DNA of 64,000 nucleotides from contig JAFEVB010000029.1 in NCBI GenBank assembly GCA_032629725.1, positions 372,001 through 436,000 of the forward strand, read 5' to 3'. Positions 1 through 11,070 of this stretch are shown in pieces. The position numbers were made by a program, and so were the translations under genes. The DNA comes from Gremmenia infestans (lineage: Eukaryota > Ascomycota > Leotiomycetes > Helotiales > Hamatocanthoscyphaceae). A model generated the notes under the pieces. It worked only from the letters and a program-made list of their open reading frames with translations. It had not been told where the DNA came from and did no database searches. Numbering within the stretch: the stretch's first letter is position 1; every line of letters begins with the position of its first letter.

Positions 1-196
1 CAACACTCTGATCGCTTAAAAAAGGTCTCGTTCAGGCTTAAGCTTTACAGTTGTGAGCTTCATTGAAATTTTAGCTAAGGCTTCAGGAACAGCCTGTCTC
101 ATCCAGCAACAAGACTTGGAAAGCTTCTTGAGAAAGCAGCAGAGTCGACAGATTTCATTGCCTTTTGAACTTTAGGACTTTAGGCTTAGTAAAATC

Positions 197-1156
197 TCAG
201 CTTGAAACGCATCTATTGCTGCTGTCTTCAATGAAAATGCCCCCGTAGATCTGCCCTTCATAAATACCTTTCTCTTGATATCCATCGTATACGACACTGG
301 TTGTTTCAGTAGGTTTCTTCAGCATCCCAATCTGGAATTGTCCTCCGCCACTGTTATCATTAGAGATCGGTTTTGTGACTGCTTCTAGAGCATCATATCC
401 GCCCGAATAATAAATTTGCAGAGTACTGAACAAGTATTAGTCGCTGGTCAACCCGGCATCGCACCAAAAACGACGAACTCACTTATTCTCATAATCCACT
501 GTAACCGCAAAGTTCTGCCACTCATCCCATTCAATTCCCGTCGTCCAAAGCACATTATTCTTTCTATCCAGGAACTTCCACAGGCGTTTATCTAGTCCCG
601 TCGTCGTAACATTGCCATCCGTCGGCTCGTCCTGCTCAAGCATAATACCAGTGTTGAAAGAAAATTGGTTACTGGAATAATCATTCGCTTCGTGCCAAGC
701 ATTCATATACTCGTGCGTCAGATTCATCTTCGCGTCCAGATCTTGCTTCACGCTCCAATGAAATGTCTTCACGCCCACAATGGTCGCATCCGAGCCATTG
801 CCTAAAAGTAGACCGGCGCGCCGGAAACCTACTTGCTGGGAACCACCACCAGGGACGAAAATGGAGGAGTCGTTGATCGTTACTTCGAGTGCTTTTGTAT
901 GGATGGGAAGGTCGAATTTCGAAGGTCGTATGGCAGGAAGCTTGATGATCTGTGACCAGGTCAGATTTTGTCCCTTCGTGTATGTTGGATTAAACGGCGA
1001 GGCGGCTGTATCGAATGTCTGGACAGTTGCATTGCTGGAAACTCGCCCGTCTATGGTGATTGGACACGTTGTAGCAATATGAGATGGTGGAGATGCTGCT
1101 GCGTGAATAACGAAAGCTAATATTGAAGCGAGGTAAGAAATTTGAAAGCTCGCCAT
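197..1156 (-). CDS. Secreted glycoside hydrolase family 131 beta-glucanase
   Basis: Predicted extracellular beta-glucanase; characterised GH131 enzymes act on beta-1,3/1,6- and beta-1,4-glucans. Exons complement(483..1156) and complement(197..425), joined across a 57 bp intron (donor GTGAGT, acceptor TTCAG), give 300 residues. The start is the ATG at 1156; the GTG just before it was not used. Residues 1-22 form a signal peptide ending near HAAASP. The mature part carries GH131-like blocks: CPITIDGR near the N-terminus, the IIKLPAIRPSKFDLP stretch, FVPGGGSQQVGFRRAGLL, and WHEANDYSSNQFSFNTGIML. Exon 2 restores NTLQIYYSGGYD and ends with a GIYEGQIYGGIFIEDSS tail. Several N-x-S/T sites fit secretion. 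No carbohydrate-binding module is visible, so this looks like a single-domain member. Family assignment is from recalled motifs; the splice site is well supported by the restored frame. Confidence 0.82.
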
Positions 1157-2582
1157 CACTGATGTCGAAAGAGCAGATGTTCCGGTTCGTTGAAAGTCGG
1201 GAAAGGCGATTCGGATTGATTCAACAAAGAAAAGCGTATGGCATCGAGTGGAATTTTATACCAGGGTTTAGATGCGAGTATCCGGAACCAGCGTCCCGGA
1301 ATTAAAGCAGTGATATATATAAGCTTTTTAATTTGTACTTGCAGCATCGTCTCTTCACCAATTTAGGAAACTTCTTGATGAATATGAGGTGGGGAGTCGC
1401 AAATTTCTCCCTAAACTTTAGAATCATTCCCAGTTTTACCAGCAATTCCGGGGAAATATGGTGTAGAGATACAACTAAGACTCTTAAATCTCGAGATGTG
1501 TAGCACTTGAACCGCGATTGAGGCATCACGGACCGAAGGCCGATGCGCATGGCTGGGTGTGAAATACGAGGGGAAATCAAAGCCGAGTATCTAGCCAAAA
1601 GTATAATTTATATTACTAAAACACGAAACGAATTCTAGAACGAACGAAACTATAGTAGAACAAATGCAAATGAAAAAACCGATAATTTGAAGGAAGAGTA
1701 AATCAAATCAAATAACGTGGACCCTAATACAAAAATCCGTCGCCTTGATTAATATTTTTACAGCTTCACAGCTCAATCCAGAATTGATTTATCCATTTCA
1801 CGCTACTAGGCCCCAATCTGAGGGTGCTTTACGAATGCTGCTCGATTTGTAGGATATAGAATTGACGGTATAATGTCATGGCAGAGGTTAATTGAAAGTG
1901 ATAAATGTAAGCTTCGCCCAAGCGAGTTTAGCCCCAAAGTCATTATTTACCTCAGACGGCACTAGTCAGTGTGCGCCCGATAAAATGCTTTATCTCAAGC
2001 TGAACGAGGCGAACAGATGCTCAAACAAGCTATCCAAGACTTAAATTACAATCAATTCCGGCATGCAAGGTATTTTCGAGAGATCCCTTTGAGAGGAATC
2101 ACTAAAAGGTTAAGGATGTGCAGGAATGAGGGAGATCCAAGTGGGTAGATCCCGATACAAATAGGGGTTATCCGCGGCTGCGCTAGTGATCGCTTAAGCC
2201 GCTACTTGACGCACCCGCAGAGCCAAAGTGCAACAGCATGAACAAGGACACGACAGGGAGAATATAAAGAGAAAGAAGCGAATGCCCGATGGATAGCACA
2301 CCTGAAATCCGTAGAGGTTCATCGCCTGTGTAAAAGTTCGTCCTGAGCACGAGTCACGTGGGATTATTACATAATTAGCATAATCTATAAATAATATCTA
2401 ATATAGCCTTGAGACAAGCTAGGTATTAATTTGTACAACGTTCAGTACTCGATCATACTTACAAGTGACACTTTACAAGGGGCCACGCGAAGTAAATTCT
2501 TGCGTTGGAAAGCTATGACTTGTAAAAGTGGAGAAGCTTAGTTTGCGTTGGCCTCAATTTGAGCAAACCACTGTCATTCAAG
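1157..2582. other. Intergenic, AT-rich, no gene seen
   Basis: About 1.4 kb between the GH131 gene start and the HET relic. It holds the GH131 promoter at its left end and AT-rich, TA-step-rich sequence around 1600-1800 and 2370-2450. Open frames here are short and low quality. I see no transposon ends or repeats. Confidence 0.6.
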
Positions 2583-4010
2583 ATGTCGAAAGCCAGTAAC
2601 CCGTCAGTTGACGGGCTTAGCGTAAATCGGGAAGAGAGGTCTATCGAAGCTGGTGATAAACTTTTTCAGCACAAGTCAACGAGCGATGCTTCTTTCAGTG
2701 AGGCTCGTCCCACGATGGGTACTGCTAACGCATAGACACAAGAAGGGACATCGAATGCAGAGGTCGAGCCGAAAGGACCGAACGTTGAAGGTCCACAGCC
2801 TGTAGCTTTTCACGAGAGCTGCTCGAGATGCGACAACGGCCATGTCAGGTCCCCTCCATCTTCTGTTGATGGTGGCTCCAGAGCAGATGGCTATGAGCTT
2901 ATTCCCCAGCTCCCAGCCGCAAATCTTCGCCCATGCGGCCATAGTACTCTGTCAGACTTTTCTCAAGTAGTAGCCAAAACTGATCTCGATACTGGTTTCT
3001 TCAATAAAAACTCCGAGGTGTTGTCCACGCAAACCCCTCATCATAACACTAGACCCATGCTCCGAAAGGCGGTGCAGCTATATAGCTGTAGGCTCTGTTG
3101 GTTGTTCCATGAAGCTATTCGGTACGAAGGCGATGAGGGGACCAGCAGTGGTCTGATGTGGGTGCACCCAACACACGGGCTGGATTTCCTATATTCCTTG
3201 ACATACAGGGGCGGGAGAAGAACTACGATTGCTCGTTGCTCACGCTGACGTGCCTCAGCTCTGAAGGTTTGGATAAGTGCTCATATTGTAGTCATCGCTA
3301 ATGTCAAACGGGTAGATGATGCTGAAGAAGTTCCGCTGCCAGCTACATTCCAACTCTCGGACGACTATACGGCCTCTTTGAAACAGGCTTCAAGGTGGCT
3401 GGATGAGTGTAAGACCTCTCATGCGGACTGTAGACACTTAGATGCGAACCACCCTAATCCGACGAGGTTGTTGTTATGTACGGAGGGCAACACCCTCCGC
3501 CTCTGTCGCGGCGACAGCATTCCCCAGGGCACGCCTTATACCACCTTGAGCCACTGCTGGGGTAATATCGCCATCCTCACTCTACAAAAAGCGAACTCGG
3601 CTGGGTTCCACCAGGCCATTGACCCACAAGATCTATGCAAAACCTTCCAAGACGCGATCCCCGTTACGAGACGTCTTGGTTTTGACTACATGTGGATGGA
3701 TTCTCTCTGTATCATGCAAGACGACAGTGAGGATTGGAGAAGAGAGGCATCTTTGATGGCCCGAGTGTATGGTTTTAGCGGCCTCAACATTGCTGCCAGC
3801 AGCGCGGAAAACGGAACCTGGGGATGCCTGTATAAACGCGTACCGCCATATGTGCGAAGATACAAACTGCCACTGCTTATCAATGGGGAACGCAAAGCTT
3901 ACACTGTCTGGGGACTAGATCCCAAAACTCTGTTGATGATAATAAGGGGCATGGGAGATCTCGATACCGCTGGGAGCTGGTACAAAGGCACTCTTATATC
4001 TCTTATATAA
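2583..4010 (+). pseudogene. HET-domain (heterokaryon incompatibility) gene, truncated and interrupted
   Basis: HET-domain proteins trigger cell death when genetically different hyphae fuse. A plausible start is the ATG at 2583 with a first intron 2622..2735 (donor GTAAAT, branch CTAAC, acceptor CATAG). The same frame then runs to a TGA at 3246 and continues open after it to 4010. The N-terminal part has CRLCWLFHEAIRY, as in HET proteins. After the stop come LPATFQLSDDYT, SRWLDECKTSHADC, then the HET core: YTTLSHCWG, LGFDYMWMDSLCI, DWRREASLMARVYG and NIAASSAENGTWGC. The frame ends soon after the HET core, where HET proteins usually have several hundred more residues, and runs straight into AT-rich sequence. 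An unseen intron could remove the 3246 stop, since CTGAC and CTCAG lie next to it, but I found no matching donor. The missing C-terminus argues for a pseudogene either way. Confidence 0.7.
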
Positions 4011-4493
4011 TTATATAAAGAAACGTCTTATCTAACACAAAATATCAAGACGCTATAAAATAATTAGGAACTTAAATGATTTACATGTAAGAAGGATGAA
4101 GCATAAGCTAAGTTTATATATGAAGTTGTTGGTTCTCTAGGCTGTATAGTTGCAATGCTTCTAGCTATATATTCAGGGTGAAAGTGCTTGAATTGACTGC
4201 TGTTCTACAGTGGGAAGTACGCTGTATGTCCCCTCTGGTATCGCAAGGAATGATATCGCAAATGCATCGCATAGACCAGTAAACGTGTACACATATATGG
4301 GTGAGATTCATTCGACCAATTCGCCAGATACGCCTGCCTGTCCCTAAATACAAAAAGACATGGAAATTCAGCAAGAGTATGTCCAGCCCCGACAAAAGGA
4401 ATAAAGTAGTCCGTGTTTTAAATCTGGCCCTCCTCTTCAGGCCCTTACTATATCCTGAAGCCTAAGACTGCTCGTGCAATACAAGCTAGGTAC
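4011..4493. other. AT-rich intergenic stretch
   Basis: About 480 bp between the broken end of the HET relic and the 3' end of the convergent kinase gene. The first 170 bp are very AT-rich (TATATAATTATATAAAG around 4000-4020). No gene is seen. It may be the scar of the event that removed the HET C-terminus; this is inference. Confidence 0.5.
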
Positions 4494-5922
4494 TCATCCC
4501 TCATTTCCCAGTGCTCTGCCATTATAACTGTGAGGCAGTGGGAGTCGATGCAGTGGCTTATTGGTAGCCATCGGGACGGCGCCCTTGTACGTCGGACCCA
4601 GACCATGACCAGAGTATGCAGCGCTACCGTCTTCGAAGTAGGGATGGGTGCAGGCTTGCTTGGCAGATATGCGGCCGGCAGGATCGTAGGCCAGCATCAT
4701 TTCAAGAAGGTCGAGGCCGTGATCGTCGAGGTTGGTGCAGAGGGGTTTGAATTGGTCGCGTTGCCATTTGGGGAAGGATGATTTGAAATCAGGGAAACAG
4801 GTCTTGTCCGAGACGCCGGGCCACTAGAACATTTGGAAGTTAGTTATTTCCTATTCAAGAAGGTTTCGGGAGTAGAAGGAGCTTATGTTTCCATTTAGGA
4901 AGTATACAATAAGTAGTTGGAGTACATGATACGAAACATGATAGAAGGGGGTAGGGTAAAATCAAAGAGCCAGTTTTGCTTACGTCGGCTTCCGTGGGGG
5001 TCCCTAACAGTCTGGTTCCGTTAGCATGTATTTTGGCAAATGAAGATAGCCTGGCATTCATAGTAGTGGCATCTAGAGGACCAGCCAAGGAGCGACAATT
5101 ACTCGGATGTCAACTTACTTGAAGATCTTGAAGATTTCATCAATCTCAGAATCGCCAGGGAACAGGGGTTTCCGAGTGCACATCTCAGCAAATATGCATC
5201 CAACAGACCACATATCAACACCAGTCGAGTATTGGCGACCTCCAAGTAGAATCTCTGGTGATCTGTACCAGAGGGTGACAACTTCATGGGTATAGGTCCG
5301 AAGAGGAACACCAAAAGCGCGTGCGAGACCGAAATCCGCAAGCTTAAGGTTTCCTTCGCGATCAATCAACAGATTCTGAGGCTTGAGATCTCGATGTAGG
5401 ACGCGATGGCTGTGACAGTATCGAATACCCTCGCATAATTGACTCATGAACTTCTTCACCATCGCGTCTCCTAAGCCGAGTCTTTTCAAGTCAGGTCCAG
5501 ATCCTTCAGGAAGAGATTTGCCTCGTCCACCATCAGACACTAGGAGCGCATCCATATATCGCTTCAAATCTAGATCCAGATATTCGAGGACGAGGTAGAG
5601 TTTATTGCCATCAGCGTGGACGATATTAAGGAGACGGACAATATTTGGGTCATCCATTTCTTTGAGGAGAGAAATTTCCCGAATTGCAATACTAGGGACA
5701 CCTTCATCTTCGGTTTCGAGGCGAATCTTCTTGAGCGCAACGATTCGTCCCGAGTGAAGGAGATCGCGGGCTTTGTAGACTACACCGTATGTACCTTGAT
5801 GGAGGAGTCAGCAGCTGGCGTTTAAGGCCAGACGTGTCTGGAGACTCATCGAAGCGCGACCCGGCCTGTGTTAAGGTGTACGGACCTTCTCCGACCTTTT
5901 CCAGCTTCTGGTAATTCTCCAT
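4494..5922 (-). CDS. cdc2: Cyclin-dependent kinase 1 (Cdc2/NimX)
   Basis: Ser/Thr kinase that drives the G1/S and G2/M transitions with cyclin partners. Four exons, complement(5886..5922, 5119..5794, 4984..5011, 4494..4823), give 356 residues; all three introns have GT-AG ends and restore the frame. Visible motifs are the glycine loop GEGTYGVVY with T14/Y15, VALKKI, an altered cyclin-binding helix PSIAIRE at residues 46-52 (canonically PSTAIRE), the catalytic HRDLKPQNLL, the DFG motif, the T-loop TYTHEVVTLWYRSPE, and GDSEIDEIFKIFK. The insert SDGGRGKSLPEGSG after RYMDAL is typical of filamentous-fungal Cdc2. The C-terminal tail after HPYFED is longer than in yeast or human CDK1. Exon 3 is only 28 nt. 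The first exon covers just the first 12 codons. Identity as Cdc2, rather than another CDK, rests on the overall resemblance to NimX. Confidence 0.93.
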
Positions 5923-7338
5923 GATGATTTTATGATGTTTTGTGGGACGTGAAAGGAGTGGGGTGGACTAATGAATGTAGAACACTGCTTCTCAACGCTT
6001 GGTGGGGCGGCGGTGCAGGAGGGGTAATTGCAGATGATCAGAACGAGGATTGGATTGCGAACCAAAGTATCTATTGTACTGTACTATACTCGATGTTCAG
6101 TCGTATTGAACAAGATTTGTCGACTGGGCTGTCATGCATCGGGCCGTCGTTGTGGAAGAAATCTGGTTTGGTTGGCCGGTTGTTGCGTGTAAACAAAAAT
6201 AGCCTGGCGCAGAGCAACACCGCGACGCGAGAAGCAAAACCTTCCACCTTTAGTAACCATTCAGGGGATCTCATAGGCAGCTCACGAGGATCCTCGAACG
6301 TGTAATTGGTGGCACAGCACTCCCTGGTCACTACAAGGTTAACAATAACTTCTCAGCATCGGAGTGAGACTCGGAAATCCAGATCCAACGGTCGTATGGG
6401 GTTGAAGGGCAAAAAGAGCTCAACAGTGGTGTTGTGCGTCGAGGACTCCTATTAAACCATAAAAAGGGGCTCTTCGCAAAACTTGAGGGTAGCGACGACG
6501 CGATCGTAGTTTTCGGAGTAGCCAAGATGTCTCTTCTCAGAACCGTAACCGTTCAGCTCAGAAAATGCAGCCCTAGGCGGGCATTAACCGCAAATACACG
6601 ACTTTCGCTGTCATCGTACTCATCCTATCGCTCTTTGTAGCCTTCGAACGACCCTATCGACTTCCTACGAGCATTTCCTGGAATCCATATACACCTCAAT
6701 CGAGTCCTGAAACGGACGCATTCGATTTTCTCTGGGTTGGTTTCTAAGCAGTTAGAGCCGTCTGCTTGAAGACGAAACGGAACCTCAGCGAGGTAGTATT
6801 AGCTGCGAAAACAACCGTGTTAGGTTTAGACATTTCCGCAATTCGATCCTGAATTATATCTCTACCGGACCGAGTCTGGTGCTGCCGAATATCGCTCTGC
6901 GAGACATAGAGAACCAGATTTGAAGTTTGGATTTCTCTGTAATACAAGAGGTTTCGCTATATGAGGAGTAAGTGCTATGTAGACCCATGGTCCAAATTAG
7001 GTAAAGCGCGGGGCATATGCTAGACAGCAGCTGAGCTACTGTAACATGGAGAACCGCAACCACAACCACTGCTCGTGCAACCATCACTGCAACCACGACC
7101 GGCAATTGCGCCCCCGGGGCTCCGCCCTCAGGCTCTGCGGAAAAGCAACAATGCTCAGCCTCGCTGACTCGATTGTGTTCATGTTACTCAGGTTTTGAAA
7201 CTGAAGTCGCGAGAGATCAATAGTATCGAGTATGGACCGTAGGTCTTTAAAGCTTTCAGTATAGCGTCGCCATCTTCTCTTGATTCTATATATCTGTTAC
7301 AAAACTGCTCATCAATTCCGAACTAGACCGTTGGCAAA
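5923..7338. other. Divergent intergenic region (cdc2 / STAND-like gene)
   Basis: About 1.4 kb between two divergently transcribed genes, so it should contain both promoters. Short open frames on both strands lack family features. A 50-codon His/Cys-rich frame at 7046-7198 is discussed in the findings and not called as a gene. A CAACCAC-rich tract lies at about 7052-7100. Confidence 0.55.
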
Positions 7339-10040
7339 ATGTCTGGCCTGGAGGTCCTGGGTGCTGTAGCAAGCGTTGCCCAGCTTGCTGGGGTTGTCTA
7401 TTCCATCTCAAAAGAATTATATGAAGTCGCTGACGCTTTATCTACCGCTCCATCGGACATCAAAGATTTAGCGCACGACCTAGAAATATTCCATGAAGAA
7501 CTCGTTCTTCACGCACAGCTCGTCACCGAAGAGAATGCCCGCTATTCGAACCAAATCATTCGACTTACTACCAAAATCATCAGTCGCTGTGCAGAGATAT
7601 GTGTCAAGATCGACAAAATACTCAAGCGGCTACGAAGCGGCAGTGTTTGGGCGAAGATCAAATGGATATACAAGGAGAAGGAGATTGTCAAGCTCCTGAC
7701 AAGGCTGAGGGACCTCAAGCTGAGCTTGATGAGAGTCTTATCCCTCTTGACTTCTGCAAAAGCGGATCATATGATAAACGCTCTTGGGGTGGCGAAGCCA
7801 AGTGTTTTTGAGGGTGCAGAGGACGCGGGGCTCTCTGAGGAGACAATTGCAGATATCGAGCAAACAAGACAGAAACTGGCCGACATAAGTATTGGCCCAA
7901 ATTCACGACTGACCAAGGTCTCTGTTCACAGTGAGGTGGAGGATGTCCACCATGGCTCTGGACAGACAAGTGCACCTGAGTCTCTGTCGCCGGCGCGGAA
8001 GGCCACGACTATGAAGCTCCCAAAGCCGTCGCCCGTTAGTCTTGGATGGACGATATTTGAGGACAGACTCAAGCAGTACAGATTTGTGGTCATAGAAGGC
8101 GAAGAGCCATACTTCAAGCTACTTCCGAAGGAAGCAGTTACGAAGAGTACCCCCGTGGAAGTCTATTTGGACATACCGCAGTGAGCCTAGAACGCTAAAA
8201 CTCAACTCTGAATAACTAACGAATCTTACAGTGATGCTGCCGAAGGGACTTTTCCATGCATGTATCCTGGCGGCTGCAGCGGAAACCATTCTTTCTTTGT
8301 ACCAAGTGATCTCGAGCGGCATTATCGAACTGTCCATTCTGGAAACGGCGGGAGCCAAGTGGGATTATCACAATTTACTGGTCAATTTGCTACAGCCGAA
8401 GAAGTGGTTGATCATGAATCGATTCCTCACAGTAATCATCAAGCAACAAGTCCGCACAATTCCCCCAAGAGTGTTGAACATTTTCCACGTGGGTCAGACC
8501 CGAACACCAGCTCGATTTTGCGGTCATCCTTTGAATCGGCTGATCGGTCTGATGATTCCACTTCCGCTATCATTGCACCTACACCAATCAAAATCATGCA
8601 GCATGTGTTGGGATCAGTTCAATCTTTTCATAGTGCAGTCACCCACCAGGCTTTGAATACTAACCCAAAGGAACAACCGTCAGGTCAAGAGGTCCTGCAA
8701 ATTTGCACGACCAGCATGGATGCAGAAAATAAGTCGCGGAATGAATCCCCACAAGGTGCTACAAACGACATTTGGAAGCAAGAAATGATTCAATCCGCCA
8801 TCAAGCACTTTAGAATGACTAGGGAGAGTGCAGAGTCTTGGGTCTTGAATTTACCCGTACCTATTGCTGGTACAGTGTCGAACAAAGTCCAGGGTGGTCT
8901 ATATTCATGGCCATTTTCCGAAGCGCATTTTTGTGTATCGGTTCCTTCAACGCCTACAGAGTCTCAGCAACGTCTCCCGTCAGATTTAGGTTCTGGAAGA
9001 GCAAGAGGAGGAAGAGGAAGATCAACAGAGCGCAATATGCGATTTCCAGCTCCACATCCACCGGATCCCCTCGATGGTGGTTCTTATAAGTCTTATTCGC
9101 TAAGAAGTCGACGAAATAGGCACTCGTCTTCTAATACAGACGTTATCATATCTCCTCTTTGGATACACGCACTTCATCGGCTGCGAAAGCAAAGCCCACA
9201 CATCGCTCATGATCTAACTGCAAAATGGCTTATCGAAAGGGCCCGGGCATCTTCTACCAGCCCTGTACCAGTCATAGATTCGATAGTGGCCCACCGACAA
9301 GCTGATGACTTACTTAGTCTACTCGCCCTATCTGAAGATCCACCATCCATAGATAATGAGGATCAGGTGATGTTGAGTGCTAAAGCTCTGGAGTCGGTAC
9401 TGGCCATTTCAAGCATTATCAAGGTCATCAAATCAACCTTGGAGTTCAAGATTGGATCGTTTGTATGGACATTGTTCTGCCGTGTGCTTGGAAGAGTAAG
9501 TTTGCTCCTTGTCTGCCATTTTCACATAACAAAAGTGCCCAGATTAACACCTAATAGATCGTGAGTTACGACCAGAAAACTTCCAAAACACGCTTAGACC
9601 GTATCCTTCCTCACGCCGCCACAATAGCAACTTTAATAGCCCGCTATAATATCATGGAGAACATCTACAAGGAATGGCCGGATATGAGCCTAGATCACGT
9701 TCTCAAGGACTCCCTTATCAGCATGTGCGTCTTAGTCTTGTGCTACTTGAATCGGCTTGATGACTATCACAAAAGCTGTGTACGGAGAGTAGAAGATGAT
9801 GAAATACTGAGAATACTTGAGTCACTTGACGCCTATGTTATGGCGATCCAACGAGCTGATGATATATGTCGCAATTATACTGTCAGGGCTTTTGAGCCCG
9901 GGTTTTCACATATGGTGGATTCCATAGAAGGCCTCTCGGAAGAGGAAGAAGAATATGGTGCTCCCACTCTGAAGCACCGCACAAAGCGCGGCATAAGTAA
10001 TGCCGGGAACGACAGAGTAAGGACTAGAGATAACCAATAG
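7339..10040 (+). CDS. STAND-type N-terminal domain protein with one C2H2 zinc finger
   Basis: Exons 7339..8180, 8232..9495 and 9558..10040 (introns of 51 and 62 bp) give 862 residues. Residues 1-150 match the helical N-terminal domain found on fungal STAND/NLR-like proteins: the MSGLEVLGAVASVAQLAGVV start, then helices around a KWIYKEKEI segment. This domain is usually a death-effector-like or adaptor region. Splicing of exon 1 to exon 2 creates a C2H2-like finger at about residues 286-312 (FPCMYPGGC ... DLERHYRTVH). A long Ser/Pro-rich, probably disordered middle with an RGGRGR tract follows. The last 300 residues are helical and contain LESVLAISSIIKVIKSTLE and LFCRVLGRIVSY across the second splice. 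No NACHT or NB-ARC P-loop and no WD, ankyrin or TPR repeats are visible, so it is not a full STAND ATPase. Function is unknown; a role in self-recognition or regulation is inference. Confidence 0.75.
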
Positions 10041-11070
10041 GGACTCTTCACAGCCTCTGTTCATACTCAAAAGCTTTCCCTTCTTTCAGAACTGATTCTC
10101 CAACCGTGCATGTTAGAGCAAATTGAACAAAGTACCGCAGCGTTTCATACACAGCGTAAGTCGTTTCATTCCTAGCTATCAGCAGGAGGCAAGTGTAGAT
10201 ACAAAACATTCCTTCCACCCCAACCTCCTAGCTTTAAATATACATTACCAGAAAACCAATATATACCTCTCTCACATCCTCCATACAAAGCCCGTCCTTC
10301 GCAACAAACCGATAAACCAACTTCTAATCTACAAAATTGCCAACCGCTGCTAAAGAACAGCAACTGGCCGGACACCAGCCAACAGTTTCATCGTCTCATC
10401 AAAGTGCAACATACTCTGTGCAAGATGATACAATGGCAATTCCTTATGAAGATACGACTAATTATTAAAAACAGGGCAGATAGGATAGAATATCCTAAAA
10501 AGTCGATATGAGGACGTCGGACTTTCCGAGTACCTAACCATCAAGTGTTTGGAGATAAATCGACTCGAGTCTGTTATGTATACTATAACACTCTGCCCAG
10601 ACCCACCCACCAGGAAAATAAACCCATCTACTACAAAATTTCATACAGCCTGCTACCACCCCCTCAGTAAATATCCATGGGCACGAGGAATAAGAAAATA
10701 ACACGGCAACGCACCAATGAGTCCAAAAACTCAATTGATAAAGGTATCTAAAACAGACGCTAAAGTAGAGCTATGAACACTACTGAACCACCACCACCAC
10801 CATCTTCCAATGATGCAAAACGAGTACAATGAAGCGGCTGCAATGTGAGTTGCAAAACAACACCCAGGAGGCAAACAAGTGCCGTACTTGTATCAATTAA
10901 AAGGTTGTGAGGCTAACAAGGTATAGCTAGCACTTGATCCGTCTTGACATGATAAGTGACTTGAACTCGGCTGGATCGATCTGGTCTCTGCGGAGGAGTC
11001 GCCGTCGCCTTCGAGTCGGCTTCTTGAGTTTGCACTTCGCATCGCGCATCGCATTTCGCCTAGGATCATA
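10041..11070. other. Convergent intergenic region
   Basis: About 1 kb between the 3' ends of the STAND-like gene and hda1. It should hold both 3' UTRs. Open frames here are short, in low-complexity A/C-rich sequence, and show no family motifs. Confidence 0.55.
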
